Shown: piece by piece, positions 29,904 through 44,182 of the stretch
Position numbering within the stretch: the stretch's first letter is position 1
How the letters are laid out: the number at the start of each line of letters is the position of its first letter
Origin: Pseudomonas duriflava
GTDB lineage: Bacteria; Pseudomonadota; Gammaproteobacteria; Pseudomonadales; Pseudomonadaceae
Direction of reading: 5' to 3'
NCBI RefSeq assembly: GCF_007830155.1
Contig: NZ_VLKY01000002.1
Coordinates: 372,001 to 436,000, forward strand
DNA: 64,000 nucleotides
Program-made: the position numbers and the translations under genes
Notes under the pieces: generated by a model
What the model was told of the DNA's origin: nothing
The model's database searches: none
Seen by the model: only the letters and a program-made list of their open reading frames with translations

Positions 29904-30668
29904 ATGCGCGCTTTGCGTACTGTGATCTTTTATATACTTCTGGGCAGTAGCGGCATCATCTGGTCATGCGTGTCGCTATTGATTGCTCCGTTCCTGGCCT
30001 ATCGCGCCCGCTATCGCTTGGTGGTCAAGGCGTGGACCAGCTTTGCCGTCTGGCTGGCCAAGGCTGTCTGCGGGATCCGCTACGAAATCATCGGCCGCGA
30101 AAATATCCCCACTACGCCCTGTATCATCATTGCCAACCACCAGAGCACATGGGAAACCTTTTTCCTATCGGCCATGTTCGAACCAACGTCTCAGGTCATC
30201 AAGCGCGAACTGCTAAAAGTACCCTTCTTTGGTTGGGCTTTTTCTTTGCTCAAACCCATCGCTATCGACCGTGACAATGGCAAAGTCGCTCTGCAACAAC
30301 TCACCGAGCAGGGCGGACGTTACCTCAAGCAAGGCTGCTGGGTGCTGATCTTTCCTCAAGGCACGCGAGTAGACGTAGGCCAAATGGGCAAATTTTCCCG
30401 AGGAGGTGCCGCCTTGGCCTGTGCAGTAGGCGTTCCAGTACTGCCAATTGCCCACAATGCTGGCGAATACTGGCCCAATGCAAACTGGTTAAAGCGGCCA
30501 GGCACTATCAAAGTGGTTATCGGTCCTGTTCTGGAGCCCAATGGTAGCGATCCGCGTGCCATTGTTGACCTCAACGCCCGCAGCCAAGCGTTTATCGAAA
30601 AGGCACTGGCGGAGATATCCACAAGTAACGCTCAATGTGAGGCGATAGTAACGCCGCCCGCCTTGTGA
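29904..30668 (+). CDS. plsC: 1-acyl-glycerol-3-phosphate acyltransferase
   Basis: Membrane acyltransferase that makes phosphatidic acid; 254 residues. An N-terminal membrane segment (IFYILLGSSGIIWSCVSLLI) precedes the catalytic NHQSTWETFF (HX4E form) and the glycerol-phosphate motif IFPQGTRV. It corresponds to the acyltransferase (lptA) that lies between gmhB and gyrB in P. aeruginosa. It ends the glyQ-glyS-gmhB-plsC run and is followed by a terminator. Confidence 0.93.
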   Translation: MRALRTVIFYILLGSSGIIWSCVSLLIAPFLAYRARYRLVVKAWTSFAVWLAKAVCGIRYEIIGRENIPTTPCIIIANHQSTWETFFLSAMFEPTSQVIKRELLKVPFFGWAFSLLKPIAIDRDNGKVALQQLTEQGGRYLKQGCWVLIFPQGTRVDVGQMGKFSRGGAALACAVGVPVLPIAHNAGEYWPNANWLKRPGTIKVVIGPVLEPNGSDPRAIVDLNARSQAFIEKALAEISTSNAQCEAIVTPPAL

Positions 30669-30691
30669 ATAATTCACCAAACATCATCAAC

Positions 30692-30715
30692 AACCCCGAT
30701 TCGTTGGGGTTTTTT
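30692..30715 (+). terminator. Intrinsic terminator after plsC
   Basis: AACCCCGA (30692-30699) pairs with TTGGGGTT (30704-30711), including one G-T pair, around a stable TTCG tetraloop. A run of T follows at 30710-30715. It begins 24 bases after the plsC stop. Confidence 0.85.
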
Positions 30716-31169
30716 ACACCTGTGTATAACTATCACAATAGTTATACAGCCACTTACATATTAACAAGTACTCAGAACGCTCTTTTTTGACACCTCTTCG
30801 TAACGCATATCTAATCTTTCCAGTACCTGATCCTACGTTGCGCTTGTAGACACTATTCAACTTCAGTTGAGAAAGTCATAAATCACCAAAGCGGCAGCGA
30901 CTTACATGCAACAGTGCATTCCCATAACGGTTTACAAGGATGAAAAACCGCTGGCTGTTTTGTGGATAGGAATCCTCCGTAAATTGTTATCCACTGCTCC
31001 GCTTGACCTTTTGTATACGGGGTAGGGGGAATGTTTATACACAACTGGTGATAGCAGCATTCGCAATGCAGCGCATCACTTGTAATAAGCCGGCTAAGCA
31101 TTAGCGTACTGTTTTTAACAGTGGCATTAGCTTAATCACTACTCCCGGCGTATCCGGCTTTTTAAAGGC
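30716..31169. other. Gene-free spacer between plsC and gyrB with DnaA boxes
   Basis: Two exact TTATNCACA matches lie at 30721-30729 (-) and 31035-31043 (+), both in the TTATACACA form. One-mismatch copies are at 30961-30969 (-) and 30987-30995 (+). The left part is A+T-rich. No gene is supported; the short leftward frame at 30883-31101 lacks family resemblance. The spacer lies between the convergent plsC and gyrB ends, so it needs no promoter, and the boxes are a candidate accessory DnaA-binding site. Confidence 0.55.
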
Positions 31170-31205
31170 AAAAAAAAGGCCTCAGTATGATAACTGAGGC
31201 CTTTT
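31170..31205 (-). terminator. Intrinsic terminator after gyrB
   Basis: GGCCTCAG (31178-31185) pairs with CTGAGGCC (31194-31201) around an 8-base loop. In the leftward direction it is followed by a run of seven or more T, and in the rightward direction by TTTT, so it can stop transcription from both sides. Confidence 0.88.
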
Positions 31206-31220
31206 ATCGAGCCAGCGCGC

Positions 31221-34746
<3,526 letters not shown>

Positions 34747-34759
34747 CTAAACGGCTGGA

Positions 34760-35863
34760 TTACAGACGCATCGGCATGATGACGTAGGAGGACTCATCGT
34801 TACCGGCTTCCTGGACCAACGCACTACTGTTGGAGTCCGATAGCGTGATACGAACCTGATCGGTCGTCATCACACCCAAAACATCCAATAAATAGCTCAC
34901 GTTAAATCCGATTTCTAAATCGCTGCCTGCATAATCGACTTGCAGCTCTTCCTCAGCCTCTTCCTGCTCTGGGTTATTTGCCTGAATTTTCAGCTGCCCT
35001 GTTACCAATTGCAGACGAATACCCCGGTATTTTTCATTAGAAAGAATAGCCGTGCGACTAAAGGCCTCACGTAGCAACTGACGCTCACCGGTCAGTACCT
35101 TGTCACCATTACGCGGCAAAACTCTTTCGTAATCAGGGAACTTGCCGTCAACTAACTTAGATGTGAATGTAAAATCATTCGTCATGGCGCGGATATGGTG
35201 CTGCCCTAGTACAATGTTGACCGGCTCATCCGGCTGCATCAACAGACGTGACAGCTCGAGAATCCCTTTGCGAGGCACGATAACTTGATGACGTCCCTCA
35301 TACTGGATACCGGCTCCCTGGACGCACATCGCTAAACGATGTCCATCGGTAGCCACCGCACGTAAATGCCCTTCGCTGACTTCAAGCAACATGCCATTTA
35401 GGTAGTAACGTACGTCCTGCTGAGCCATGGCAAAGCCGGTGCGCTCGATAAGACGACGCAGCTTACTTTGGGGCAAACTGAAATTCATGGATCCTGGACC
35501 TTCCTCAACAGTAGGAAAGTCATTGGCCGGCAGCGTGGACAGGCTAAAGCGGCTGCGGCCTGCCTTGACCAGCAATTTCTGATCATCCGTACGGATATCT
35601 ATCAGTGCGTCGCTTGGCAAGCTTTTGCAGATATCCATAAGCTTACGAGCCGGTACGGTAATCTCGCCGGGCTCAGCCTTATCCTCAAGCGTGACCCGCC
35701 CAATCAGTTCGACTTCCAGATCGGTACCGGTGAGCGACAATTGTTGTCCCTGTACCACCAACAGCACGTTGGAGAGGACAGGCAATGTCTGCCGACGCTC
35801 CACGACACCAGCCACGAGCTGCAATGGTTTCAACAAGGCTTCGCGTTGAATAGTGAAATGCAT
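34760..35863 (-). CDS. dnaN: DNA polymerase III beta sliding clamp
   Basis: Processivity clamp of the replicase, 367 residues forming three repeated domains. The N-terminus MHFTIQREALLKPLQLVAGVVERRQTLP and the C-terminal ESSYVIMPMRL are conserved signature ends; the latter contributes to the peptide-binding pocket. It lies 28 bases behind dnaA and 13 ahead of recF in one operon. Confidence 0.98.
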   Translation of the reverse strand: MHFTIQREALLKPLQLVAGVVERRQTLPVLSNVLLVVQGQQLSLTGTDLEVELIGRVTLEDKAEPGEITVPARKLMDICKSLPSDALIDIRTDDQKLLVKAGRSRFSLSTLPANDFPTVEEGPGSMNFSLPQSKLRRLIERTGFAMAQQDVRYYLNGMLLEVSEGHLRAVATDGHRLAMCVQGAGIQYEGRHQVIVPRKGILELSRLLMQPDEPVNIVLGQHHIRAMTNDFTFTSKLVDGKFPDYERVLPRNGDKVLTGERQLLREAFSRTAILSNEKYRGIRLQLVTGQLKIQANNPEQEEAEEELQVDYAGSDLEIGFNVSYLLDVLGVMTTDQVRITLSDSNSSALVQEAGNDESSYVIMPMRL

Positions 35864-35891
35864 GGTCTTGTCCCTTGCCAGATGCTTCTGA

Positions 35892-37373
35892 TCAGGTAGT
35901 CAGTGTGCGCAATAAGTTTTTGTAGTCCTCACGAATATCCGCGTCGGACTCTCTCAATTCGGCAATCTTACGACAAGCATGCAATACCGTCGTATGATCG
36001 CGTCCACCAAAGGCGTCGCCGATTTCCGGCAAACTGTGGTTGGTCAATTCCTTCGACAGCGCCATCGCCACTTGGCGCGGCCGCGCCACAGAGCGGGAGC
36101 GCCGCTTGGAAAGCAAATCGGCGATTTTGATCTTGTAGTATTCCGCAGCCGTCCGCTGAATATTTTCGATACTGACTAGCTTGTCTTGTAGTGCCAGGAG
36201 ATCTTTAAGCGACTCGCGAATCAGCTCGATCGTAATCTCGCGTCCCATGAAATGAGCATGGGCAATGACTCGCTTGAGCGCACCTTCAAGCTCACGCACA
36301 TTGGAACGAATCCGTTGCGCGATGAAAAACGCTGCATCGTGTGGCAAGTCGATTCGAGCCTGGTCCGCCTTCTTCATCAGAATAGCGACGCGCGTTTCCA
36401 GCTCCGGTGGTTCAACCGCTACCGTTAAGCCCCAACCAAAACGGGATTTCAGACGTTCCTCCAGACCATCGATTTCCTTAGGATAACGATCACTGGTCAG
36501 GATAACCTGCTGTCCCCCTTCGAGCAGGGCATTGAACGTATGGAAAAACTCTTCCTGAGAGCGTTCTTTACGAGCAAAGAACTGAATATCATCGATCAAC
36601 AAGGCATCTACTGAGCGGTAGAAACGCTTGAATTCATTGATCGCATTGAGCTGTAGTGCCTTCACCATATCTGCAACGAAACGTTCTGAATGTAGATAAA
36701 CGATCTTTGCATTCGGATTACGTTTGAGCAGGTGGTTACCCACGGCATGCATCAGGTGAGTCTTACCTAAACCTACCCCTCCATATAGAAAGAGAGGGTT
36801 ATAACCATGTTTAGGATTGTCAGCTACTTGCCAAGCTGCTGCACGAGCCAGCTGGTTCGATTTACCTTCGACGAAATTCTCGAACGTAAATGTACGGTTC
36901 AGGTAGCTAGTGTGCTTGAGCGCTCCTTCCACTTGAACCGTGCGCTCGGTCTTTGGTACCAAAGGAGCAGGTTGCGGATCAGCTTCATCGACAATAGGCA
37001 TCTCGATCTGCTGAACCGGCTCTTCTACCTGGTCGGCTGAAGCTGACTGAACAGACGCGGAAGAAGGTGTAGAAGCAGGCGAAGGTGCCATTACAGGCGC
37101 ACGGGTTGGCTTGTTGCTCTTACGGCTGCCTATAAGCAGATTCAATTCTGGAACCAAGCCATCATCGGATTGCTCATCAAGCAGCTCAAGCAAACGTCCG
37201 ACATATTTTTCGTTAACCCAATCCAGAACGAAACGATTAGGTGCATAAATACGTAACTCGGCACCCTCCGCCTCGACTTGCAACGGGCGAATCCAAGTAT
37301 TGAATTGTTGCGAAGGCAGCTCATCGCGCAGAACGTCGACACAGCGCTGCCAAAGTTCAACTGACACAGTCAC
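35892..37373 (-). CDS. dnaA: Chromosomal replication initiator DnaA
   Basis: AAA+ initiator protein that binds DnaA boxes and opens oriC; 493 residues. Domain I is residues 1-90 ([19 protein letters not shown] start). Domain II is a Pro/Ala/Ser-rich linker of about 60 residues, ordinary for pseudomonads. Domain III has Walker [13 protein letters not shown], Walker [11 protein letters not shown] and sensor motifs; domain IV has the box-recognition signature [15 protein letters not shown]. It reads leftward away from the oriC spacer, first in the dnaA-dnaN-recF-gyrB operon. Confidence 0.98.
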   Translation of the reverse strand: MTVSVELWQRCVDVLRDELPSQQFNTWIRPLQVEAEGAELRIYAPNRFVLDWVNEKYVGRLLELLDEQSDDGLVPELNLLIGSRKSNKPTRAPVMAPSPASTPSSASVQSASADQVEEPVQQIEMPIVDEADPQPAPLVPKTERTVQVEGALKHTSYLNRTFTFENFVEGKSNQLARAAAWQVADNPKHGYNPLFLYGGVGLGKTHLMHAVGNHLLKRNPNAKIVYLHSERFVADMVKALQLNAINEFKRFYRSVDALLIDDIQFFARKERSQEEFFHTFNALLEGGQQVILTSDRYPKEIDGLEERLKSRFGWGLTVAVEPPELETRVAILMKKADQARIDLPHDAAFFIAQRIRSNVRELEGALKRVIAHAHFMGREITIELIRESLKDLLALQDKLVSIENIQRTAAEYYKIKIADLLSKRRSRSVARPRQVAMALSKELTNHSLPEIGDAFGGRDHTTVLHACRKIAELRESDADIREDYKNLLRTLTT

Positions 37374-37811
37374 TCCAGAAGAAAGTCACCTGGCAACGTT
37401 CCAACAGGGAACGGCCTTGCATAAAGAAGATGGTGAGCATAGCCCCGCATTGTATCGCTCCCCGCACGACTTATCCACATTCCAGATCCATCACTGTAGA
37501 TTTCTTTCTTTCCTCATGAAAAATATTTCATTGTGGATATCCTTCCTTGTACCCAGTGCTTAACCTTACCTTTAGGCCTGTTGATAACTGCCTTGTGGTT
37601 AACATCGCTTTATATCCACAGGATTTGACCAGCTGGATTACAGGCTGTGGACTGCTTTCACGGTGACTTATCCTTCGCGTCTATCTCAACAGCTCTCTAA
37701 GGTGTAGCAATTTATCCACAGAAAGAATGCTCTGTAAGTATTAACACTGTATCTATCTTTTTATATTTCGTTCCTTGTTGTTTTTTATTGACAACTCCCG
37801 CTGTACGGAAA
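37374..37811. other. oriC: Replication origin oriC (rpmH-dnaA spacer)
   Basis: The spacer between divergent dnaA and rpmH, the known origin position in Pseudomonas. Exact DnaA boxes TTATCCACA lie at 37471-37479 and 37712-37720. One-mismatch copies are at 37532-37540 (-), 37594-37602 (-) and 37612-37620 (+). A strongly A+T-rich tract at 37741-37790 (ATCTATCTTTTTATATTT) next to the last box is the likely unwinding element. The 20-base block 37640-37659 recurs with one change at 41996-42015 in the mnmE-mnmG spacer. The dnaA promoter should also be here. Confidence 0.88.
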
Positions 37812-37840
37812 TTGACCTCTTCGCACGCTTTCTCTAGAAT
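37812..37840 (+). promoter_or_regulatory. Sigma-70 promoter of rpmH
   Basis: TTGACC (37812-37817) and TAGAAT (37835-37840) are separated by exactly 17 bases. They lie 60 bases before the rpmH start and match the -35 and -10 consensus at five of six positions each. Confidence 0.75.
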
Positions 37841-37900
37841 CGCCGATCTATTTAAAAGGGGTGATTTCACCTCTCTTCGTTCATACCTAGGTAACTGACC

Positions 37901-38035
37901 ATGAAACGCACTTTCCAACCCAGCACTTTGAAGCGCGCCCGTACTCACGGTTTCCGTGCTCGTATGGCGACTAAGAATGGCCGTCAGGTTCTATCCCGTC
38001 GTCGTGCCAAAGGCCGTAAGCGTCTGGCAGTCTGA
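37901..38035 (+). CDS. rpmH: 50S ribosomal protein L34
   Basis: A 44-residue, highly basic protein, [20 protein letters not shown] at the start and [12 protein letters not shown] at the end, which is the standard bacterial L34. It is too short for most open-frame listings but unmistakable. It begins the rpmH-rnpA-yidD-yidC run rightward from oriC. Confidence 0.98.
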   Translation: MKRTFQPSTLKRARTHGFRARMATKNGRQVLSRRRAKGRKRLAV

Positions 38036-38048
38036 TAGTCCGGCACAG

Positions 38049-38456
38049 GTGGTGAGTCGAGACTTCAGCCGCGAAAAACGGCTCCTGACCTCTAGGCAGT
38101 TTAAAAGTGTCTTCGACTCTCCCACTTTTAAGGTCCCAGGTAACAGTGTTCTTCTTCTTGTACGCCAGAACGGCCTAGATCATCCCCGGCTGGGTATGGT
38201 GATAGGCAAGAAAAGCGTCAAGCTGTCAGTCGAGCGCAACCGACTCAAGCGTGTTCTTCGCGCATCATTCCGACTTCATCAGGATCATCTGATAGGCCTG
38301 GATATTGTCGTGATTGCCCGCAAGGGTTTTGGGGATCTCGCGAATCCCGAGCTGCATCAGCATTTGGGCAAGCTTTGGCATCGCGTGGTACGTAAGACTC
38401 AACCGAAGACTGATCTTTCCGAAAGTTCGAAACAGGCAAACGGTTCCTATGCGTAA
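38049..38456 (+). CDS. rnpA: Ribonuclease P protein component
   Basis: Protein subunit of RNase P, which matures tRNA 5' ends; 135 residues from GTG at 38049 (a second GTG follows directly at 38052). This start gives [14 protein letters not shown], the typical pseudomonad beginning; the longer frame back to 37956 overlaps rpmH and is not expected. The RNP motif [16 protein letters not shown] and [15 protein letters not shown] are present. No strong ribosome site is seen, so translation is probably coupled to rpmH, 13 bases upstream. Confidence 0.93.
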   Translation: MVSRDFSREKRLLTSRQFKSVFDSPTFKVPGNSVLLLVRQNGLDHPRLGMVIGKKSVKLSVERNRLKRVLRASFRLHQDHLIGLDIVVIARKGFGDLANPELHQHLGKLWHRVVRKTQPKTDLSESSKQANGSYA

Positions 38457-38685
38457 GCCGGCTTTGCTGCTTATCCGCTTCTACCGTTACGCCATCAGTC
38501 CGATGATGGCTTCGCACTGCCGTTTCTACCCCAGCTGCTCAAGCTATGCCCATGAAGCCATAGAACGTCATGGCTTTCTGCGGGGTGGCTGGATGACGAC
38601 GCGCCGGCTTGGACGCTGTCATCCCTGGCATCCTGGTGGATACGATCCGGTGCCACCAGAACAATCCCAAGCACCGACCTCTTAG
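38449..38685 (+). CDS. yidD: Membrane protein insertion efficiency factor YidD
   Basis: 78 residues from the ATG at 38449, overlapping rnpA by eight bases. It carries the family pattern [20 protein letters not shown], then [14 protein letters not shown] and [10 protein letters not shown], with its conserved cysteines. It binds the inner membrane by an amphipathic helix and assists YidC-mediated insertion. It lies 14 bases before yidC, the conserved order. Confidence 0.95.
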   Translation: MRKPALLLIRFYRYAISPMMASHCRFYPSCSSYAHEAIERHGFLRGGWMTTRRLGRCHPWHPGGYDPVPPEQSQAPTS

Positions 38686-38699
38686 ATGGCCGAGTAATC

Positions 38700-40433
38700 A
38701 TGGATATCAAGCGCACGTTTCTCATTGTCGCCCTCGCGATCGTGTCTTACACAATGGTGTTGCAATGGAACAAGGATTACGACCAGTCCGATATGCCTGT
38801 TCCTGCTACACAGTCAACCGCCGCTACGTTGCCGTCCGACACGCCTACCCTTAGTGGTTCGGCGGCTGATGTACCGACAGCTCCTGGCGAGACACCAGCC
38901 AGTGAAGTGCCCAAGTCAATCAGTAGCAATGGTCAGCCCATCCATGTCCGTACCGATGTTCTGGATGTCAACATCGATCCACGGGGTGGCGATATTGTTC
39001 AGCTGGGATTGATTCAATATCCACGTCGCCAAGATCGCCCGGAGACACCGTTTACTCTATTTGATAACGGTAACGAACGCCTCTATCTGGCTCAGAGCGG
39101 CCTGACAGGAGCCAATGGACCGGATGCTCGTCAGACGGGACGTCCGGTTTATCAGAGCGTCCAACAGAACTACACCTTGTCTGATGGCCAGGATCGTCTG
39201 GTTGTAGACCTTACGTTTAGCGAAAACGGTATCAATTACATCAAGCGTTTTACCTTTCACCGGGGCTTGAAGCTTGAATGTTCCGATATTGAAAAAGCTC
39301 AGAAGAAAATTTCCTGCATCAATCCTGACGCTTATCAGGTTCAGGTCAGCTACCTGATCGATAACCAGAGCGATCAGAACTGGAACGGCATTTTCTATGC
39401 ACAGCTCAAGCGTGACGCGAGTGGAGATCCATCTGCCACAACAGCTACAGGCGTGTCTACCTACCTAGGCGCTGCCGTAGGTACTCCAGAGGAACCCTAT
39501 CGCAAGGTGTCGATGAAAGATATCGACAAGCAGAACCTACAGGAGACTGTTCAGGGAGGCTGGGTTGCCTGGTTACAGCATTATTTCGTAACCGCCTGGG
39601 TACCTAACAACAATGAAACGCATCAACTACAGACCCGCAAGGATAGTCAGGGCAATTATCTTGTAGGTTTTACCGGCCCTCAAATCAGCGTAGCGCCTGG
39701 TACTAAGGCTGAAACCTCAGCTACCCTTTATGCAGGTCCAAAGCTACAGGAGCACTTGAAGGATTTATCCCCAGGTCTCGAGTTAACAGTTGACTATGGC
39801 TTCTTGTGGTTTATTGCTCAGCCTATCTTCTGGTTGCTGCAACATATCCACAGCATTCTAGGGAACTGGGGTTGGTCAATTATTGTACTGACCATTATCA
39901 TCAAGGCTATTTTCTTTCCGTTATCTGCTGCCAGTTACCGTTCAATGGCGCGCATGCGTGCTGTTTCACCTCGCTTGCAGGCGTTGAAAGAACAATATGG
40001 CGATGACCGCCAGAAAATGTCCCAAGCCATGATGGAGCTGTACCGGAAGGAAAAAATTAATCCTCTGGGAGGCTGCCTGCCGATCCTGGTACAGATGCCT
40101 GTGTTTTTGGCCTTGTATTGGGTGTTGCTGGAAAGTGTGGAAATGCGCCAGTCACCCTGGATGTTCTGGATTACTGACCTGGCTGCTAAGGATCCGTTCT
40201 TTATCCTGCCAATCATCATGGGCGCTACCATGCTTGTTCAGCAAATGCTGAACCCGACGCCACCGGACCCCATGCAGGCCAAGATGATGAAGCTGATGCC
40301 GATCATCTTTACCTTCTTCTTCCTGTGGTTCCCAGCTGGCCTTGTGCTGTATTGGATTGTGAACAACTGTTTGTCTATTGCTCAGCAGTGGTATATCAAC
40401 CGTCGGATCGATGCTGCGGCCAAGACGGCCTGA
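38700..40433 (+). CDS. yidC: Membrane protein insertase YidC
   Basis: Insertase of the inner membrane, 577 residues. The N-terminal helix [20 protein letters not shown] is followed by a Pro/Thr/Ser-rich stretch and the large periplasmic beta domain (about residues 80-340). The conserved insertase core has five helices from [18 protein letters not shown] to [16 protein letters not shown], including the groove arginine in [15 protein letters not shown]. Confidence 0.97.
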   Translation: MDIKRTFLIVALAIVSYTMVLQWNKDYDQSDMPVPATQSTAATLPSDTPTLSGSAADVPTAPGETPASEVPKSISSNGQPIHVRTDVLDVNIDPRGGDIVQLGLIQYPRRQDRPETPFTLFDNGNERLYLAQSGLTGANGPDARQTGRPVYQSVQQNYTLSDGQDRLVVDLTFSENGINYIKRFTFHRGLKLECSDIEKAQKKISCINPDAYQVQVSYLIDNQSDQNWNGIFYAQLKRDASGDPSATTATGVSTYLGAAVGTPEEPYRKVSMKDIDKQNLQETVQGGWVAWLQHYFVTAWVPNNNETHQLQTRKDSQGNYLVGFTGPQISVAPGTKAETSATLYAGPKLQEHLKDLSPGLELTVDYGFLWFIAQPIFWLLQHIHSILGNWGWSIIVLTIIIKAIFFPLSAASYRSMARMRAVSPRLQALKEQYGDDRQKMSQAMMELYRKEKINPLGGCLPILVQMPVFLALYWVLLESVEMRQSPWMFWITDLAAKDPFFILPIIMGATMLVQQMLNPTPPDPMQAKMMKLMPIIFTFFFLWFPAGLVLYWIVNNCLSIAQQWYINRRIDAAAKTA

Positions 40434-40453
40434 TCATCGCCTGAACCGCCTAC

Positions 40454-40479
40454 ACAACGCCCCTGTTAAGGGGCGTTGT
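40454..40479 (+). terminator. Hairpin between yidC and mnmE
   Basis: Perfect 10-base arms ACAACGCCCC (40454-40463) and GGGGCGTTGT (40470-40479) with a 6-base loop TGTTAA. It has no T-run, so it may attenuate rather than stop transcription into mnmE, whose ATG is 18 bases further on. Confidence 0.5.
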
Positions 40480-40497
40480 GCATTCTGGAGTTCGAAC

Positions 40498-41865
40498 ATG
40501 CACGTATCGCAGGACACTATTGCCGCTATCGCTACCGCCCCAGGCCGAGGAGGTGTGGGTATTGTCAGGGTATCCGGGCCCGCTGCCGCGGCGATTGCTC
40601 AAACCCTCTGTGGTAAAACGCCGAAGCCACGCCATGCCCATTACGGACCATTTACCCATTCGGATGGCACTGTGCTTGACGAAGGCATCGCCCTGTTTTT
40701 CCCAGGCCCTCATTCCTTTACGGGGGAAGATGTACTGGAGTTGCAAGGGCACGGCGGTCCGGTCGTACTTGACCTTTTACTGCGCCAAGTGCTGGCTTTA
40801 GGAGCTCGCCCGGCACGCCCTGGAGAATTCAGCGAAAGGGCATTTCTCAATGACAAGCTCGACCTAGCGCAGGCCGAAGCGATTGCCGACTTGATAGAAG
40901 CTAGCTCAGAACAGGCTGCGCGCAATGCCCTTCGTTCTCTGCAAGGTGAATTCTCCCGACGGGTTGACAGCTTAACTGAGCGCCTGATCCAGCTGCGTCT
41001 GTATGTCGAGGCTGCTATTGATTTCCCCGAAGAAGAAATCGACTTTTTGGCCGATGGCCATGTTTTGACATTGATTGATGGTGTATGTGAAGAATTGTTT
41101 CAAGTTGAACGCGAGGCAGGACGAGGCGCCTTGCTCCGGGATGGAATGACAGTAGTTATCGCAGGACGCCCCAATGCAGGCAAGTCCAGCCTTCTAAACG
41201 CCTTGGCAGGGCGTGAAGCTGCTATCGTGACGGATATTGCCGGTACTACGCGGGACGTTCTACGTGAACATATTCAGTTGGATGGCATGCCACTACATGT
41301 GATCGATACTGCAGGCTTACGTAATACTGATGATCGAGTCGAACAAATTGGTGTACAGCGTGCGCTGGCAGCGATTGAGGGTGCAGATCGTATCCTTTTG
41401 GTAGTAGATGCTACTGCACCGGAAGCCAGCGATCCTCAAGCGCTCTGGCCTGAATTTTTAGCGCAGCGACCTGCCGATCGTAAGGTAACCGTCATTCGAA
41501 ACAAGGCTGACCTTATTGGAGAAGATGCCAGCCAAACCGCTACGCCAGAAGGTATGCATATCCTAACGCTTTCCGCCGTGACAGGCACAGGTGTCGAGCT
41601 GCTCCGCGAACATCTCAAGGCTTGCGTAGGCTTCGAGCAAACAGCAGAGAGCAGTTTTAGTGCTCGTAGGCGGCATTTAGACGCATTAAAAAGCGCAGGG
41701 CATTTTTTGAAGCATGGACGTGCTCAATTAGTGCTTAGTGGGTCAGGTGAATTACTCGCAGAAGACCTACGTATGGCTCAGCAGGCGTTAGGAGAAATTA
41801 CTGGCGCATTTAGCTCGGATGATCTGTTAGGACGCATATTTTCGAGCTTCTGCATAGGCAAGTAG
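40498..41865 (+). CDS. mnmE: tRNA modification GTPase MnmE
   Basis: Potassium-dependent GTPase that works with MnmG to make cmnm5U34 in tRNAs; 455 residues from the ATG at 40498. The N-terminal formyl-THF-binding domain starts [23 protein letters not shown]. The G domain has [28 protein letters not shown] and RNKADL. The C-terminal CIGK with the conserved cysteine is intact. It is separated from its partner mnmG by the second origin-like spacer. Confidence 0.97.
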   Translation: MHVSQDTIAAIATAPGRGGVGIVRVSGPAAAAIAQTLCGKTPKPRHAHYGPFTHSDGTVLDEGIALFFPGPHSFTGEDVLELQGHGGPVVLDLLLRQVLALGARPARPGEFSERAFLNDKLDLAQAEAIADLIEASSEQAARNALRSLQGEFSRRVDSLTERLIQLRLYVEAAIDFPEEEIDFLADGHVLTLIDGVCEELFQVEREAGRGALLRDGMTVVIAGRPNAGKSSLLNALAGREAAIVTDIAGTTRDVLREHIQLDGMPLHVIDTAGLRNTDDRVEQIGVQRALAAIEGADRILLVVDATAPEASDPQALWPEFLAQRPADRKVTVIRNKADLIGEDASQTATPEGMHILTLSAVTGTGVELLREHLKACVGFEQTAESSFSARRRHLDALKSAGHFLKHGRAQLVLSGSGELLAEDLRMAQQALGEITGAFSSDDLLGRIFSSFCIGK

Positions 41866-41879
41866 ACTTTTCCACATCT

Positions 41880-41904
41880 AAAAGCCCCAGCAGGGGCTTT
41901 TTTT
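41880..41904 (+). terminator. Intrinsic terminator after mnmE
   Basis: AAAGCCCC (41881-41888), loop AGCA, GGGGCTTT (41893-41900), followed by a T-run to 41904. It ends the mnmE transcript before the origin-like spacer. Confidence 0.88.
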
Positions 41905-42286
41905 ATGCCTGTGGATAAGTATGCTTTAGGTATGGGTACAATATGGATTAAGGGTTGTTACTGAAAAGCCATGTGTATAACGTATTATGTTATTAACAGG
42001 CTGTGGACGGCTTTCGAAGAGGAGAGCGACAGCTTTTACCCTAACTTATCATTTCCTGGAAAGCGCTAGCTGTCTATGCCTCAGGCAGTTATCCACAGAA
42101 AATGCTGTCTACATATATAACAGCATTAACAATCTTCTTATATTTTTCATATTTGTTATTTCTATTGTCTGTGTATTCCTTAACCGAAGCTGGTTATTTT
42201 TTGTTCAAAAGGCTTCATAGAAAAAGCCTGAACCCTTATACTTCCGCCCCTTCCCTAATCCCCCTTATCAAACAGGCACGAGGTGC
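41905..42286. other. Second origin-like spacer between mnmE and mnmG
   Basis: Exact DnaA boxes are at 41910-41918 (-), 41972-41980 (-) and 42089-42097 (+). The block 41996-42015 is identical to oriC 37640-37659 at 19 of 20 positions. The last box is followed by GAAAATGCT, then ATTAACA, then an A+T-rich tract (CTTCTTATATTTTTC), the same order as in oriC at 37712-37775. Similarity therefore covers box, spacer and unwinding tract, not just boxes. DnaA-box regions upstream of gidA (mnmG) have been described in pseudomonads. The mnmG promoter must also be here. Confidence 0.75.
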
Positions 42287-44182
42287 ATGGTGGATTTCCC
42301 TTCCCGTTTTGACGTCATCGTGGTTGGCGGTGGCCATGCCGGTACCGAGGCTGCATTGGCAGCAGCACGCATGGGCGTGAAAACTTTGCTGTTAACCCAC
42401 AATGTGGAAACACTCGGGCAAATGAGCTGTAACCCAGCAATTGGGGGTATCGGCAAGAGTCATTTGGTCAAGGAAATTGATGCCTTGGGTGGCGCTATGG
42501 CGCAGGCTACTGACAAGGCCGGTATTCAATTTCGTATCTTGAACAGCCGGAAGGGACCTGCTGTACGAGCTACCCGTGCTCAGGCCGATCGAATTCTTTA
42601 TAAAGCCGCGGTTCGTTACACCCTGGAAAACCAGCCTAATCTGTGGATATTTCAACAGTCATGTGATGACTTGCTTGTTGAACAGGATCAGGTCAAAGGC
42701 GTTGTGACCCAAATGGGGCTACGCTTCCATGCGGATAACGTAGTTTTGACCACAGGCACATTCCTGGGCGGACTTATCCACATTGGCTTGCAAAATTATT
42801 CAGGTGGTCGTGCCGGTGATCCGCCCGCCAATGCCTTGTCGAAACGTCTTCGTGAACAACCCCTGCGCGTTTCCCGATTAAAAACAGGAACGCCTCCGCG
42901 CATCGATGGACGTACGGTAGATTTTTCGGTCATGACCGAGCAGCCGGGCGATACCCCTCTGCCTGTTATGTCCTTTATGGGGTCTGTGGATGAGCATCCA
43001 CAGCAGGTAAGCTGCTGGATTACCCACACGAATGCCCGAACGCACGACATTATTCGCAACAACCTCGATCGTTCGCCGATGTATTCAGGGGTGATCGAAG
43101 GGGTCGGCCCACGTTACTGCCCTTCGATCGAAGACAAGATCCATCGTTTCGCGGATAAGGACAGTCATCAGGTCTTCCTGGAACCGGAAGGTCTAACTAC
43201 TCACGAGCTTTATCCCAATGGAATCTCGACCTCATTACCATTCGATGTACAACTCGAATTGGTACGCTCGATGCGTGGGATGGAAAATGCCCATATCCTC
43301 CGCCCAGGCTATGCCATCGAATATGATTTTTTTGATCCGCGTGATTTGAAATACAGCTTGGAAACCAAGGTTATCAGCGGCTTGTTTTTTGCCGGGCAGA
43401 TCAATGGAACAACCGGCTACGAAGAGGCTGGCGCACAAGGGCTGTTAGCTGGCGCAAATGCTGCGCTTCGTGCACAGGGCAAGGAAAGTTGGTGTCCTCG
43501 TCGCGATGAGGCCTACTTGGGGGTGCTTGTAGACGACCTGATCACGCTAGGTACTCAAGAGCCTTACCGGATGTTTACATCACGTGCGGAGTACCGGTTG
43601 ATTCTGCGAGAAGACAACGCGGACCTACGGTTAACGGAAAAAGGTCGTGAACTGGGTTTGGTAGACGATACGCGTTGGCAGGCTTTCTGCCTTAAACGCG
43701 AACGTATCGTTCAGGAAGAGCAACGTCTTAAATCTACCTGGGTACGACCGGGAACACCGCAAGGGGATGCCATTGCGGAACGTTTCGGTACGCCACTTAC
43801 GCATGAATACAGCCTTCAGAGTCTGCTGAGCCGGCCGGAAATTGATTATGTTAGCCTGATAGAAGTAACTGGCGGAGTCATTGAAGATCCACAGGTGGCT
43901 GAGCAGGTTGAGATAAAAACTAAGTACGCAGGCTATATCGAGCGTCAACAGGATGAAATCGAACGCTTGCGTAATAGCGAAAGCATACGGCTCCCAGCGG
44001 ATCTGGATTATGCCGTGATTTCTGGACTGTCGAAGGAAATCCAGCACAAGCTGACGCAAAGCCGCCCGGAAACCCTTGGGCAGGCTTCGCGAATTCCCGG
44101 AGTGACTCCCGCTGCAATCTCATTGTTGATGATTCACTTGAAAAAGCGTTCAGCGGGACGCCAATTGGAGCAGATGGCCTGA
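42287..44182 (+). CDS. mnmG: tRNA U34 carboxymethylaminomethyl-modifying enzyme MnmG (GidA)
   Basis: FAD- and NADH-using partner of MnmE, 631 residues. The FAD motif is [22 protein letters not shown], and [10 protein letters not shown]-like sequence appears here as [32 protein letters not shown] and the C-terminal helical [11 protein letters not shown] region are conserved. An exact DnaA box lies inside the coding sequence at 42774-42782. The stop and the rsmG start share one base. Confidence 0.97.
   Translation: MVDFPSRFDVIVVGGGHAGTEAALAAARMGVKTLLLTHNVETLGQMSCNPAIGGIGKSHLVKEIDALGGAMAQATDKAGIQFRILNSRKGPAVRATRAQADRILYKAAVRYTLENQPNLWIFQQSCDDLLVEQDQVKGVVTQMGLRFHADNVVLTTGTFLGGLIHIGLQNYSGGRAGDPPANALSKRLREQPLRVSRLKTGTPPRIDGRTVDFSVMTEQPGDTPLPVMSFMGSVDEHPQQVSCWITHTNARTHDIIRNNLDRSPMYSGVIEGVGPRYCPSIEDKIHRFADKDSHQVFLEPEGLTTHELYPNGISTSLPFDVQLELVRSMRGMENAHILRPGYAIEYDFFDPRDLKYSLETKVISGLFFAGQINGTTGYEEAGAQGLLAGANAALRAQGKESWCPRRDEAYLGVLVDDLITLGTQEPYRMFTSRAEYRLILREDNADLRLTEKGRELGLVDDTRWQAFCLKRERIVQEEQRLKSTWVRPGTPQGDAIAERFGTPLTHEYSLQSLLSRPEIDYVSLIEVTGGVIEDPQVAEQVEIKTKYAGYIERQQDEIERLRNSESIRLPADLDYAVISGLSKEIQHKLTQSRPETLGQASRIPGVTPAAISLLMIHLKKRSAGRQLEQMA

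Noticed and set aside
42102-42380. Hydrophobic 92-residue frame overlapping the mnmG start
   Set aside because: Its hydrophobic look comes from the T-rich origin-like tract, and it runs into mnmG in another frame without a ribosome site.
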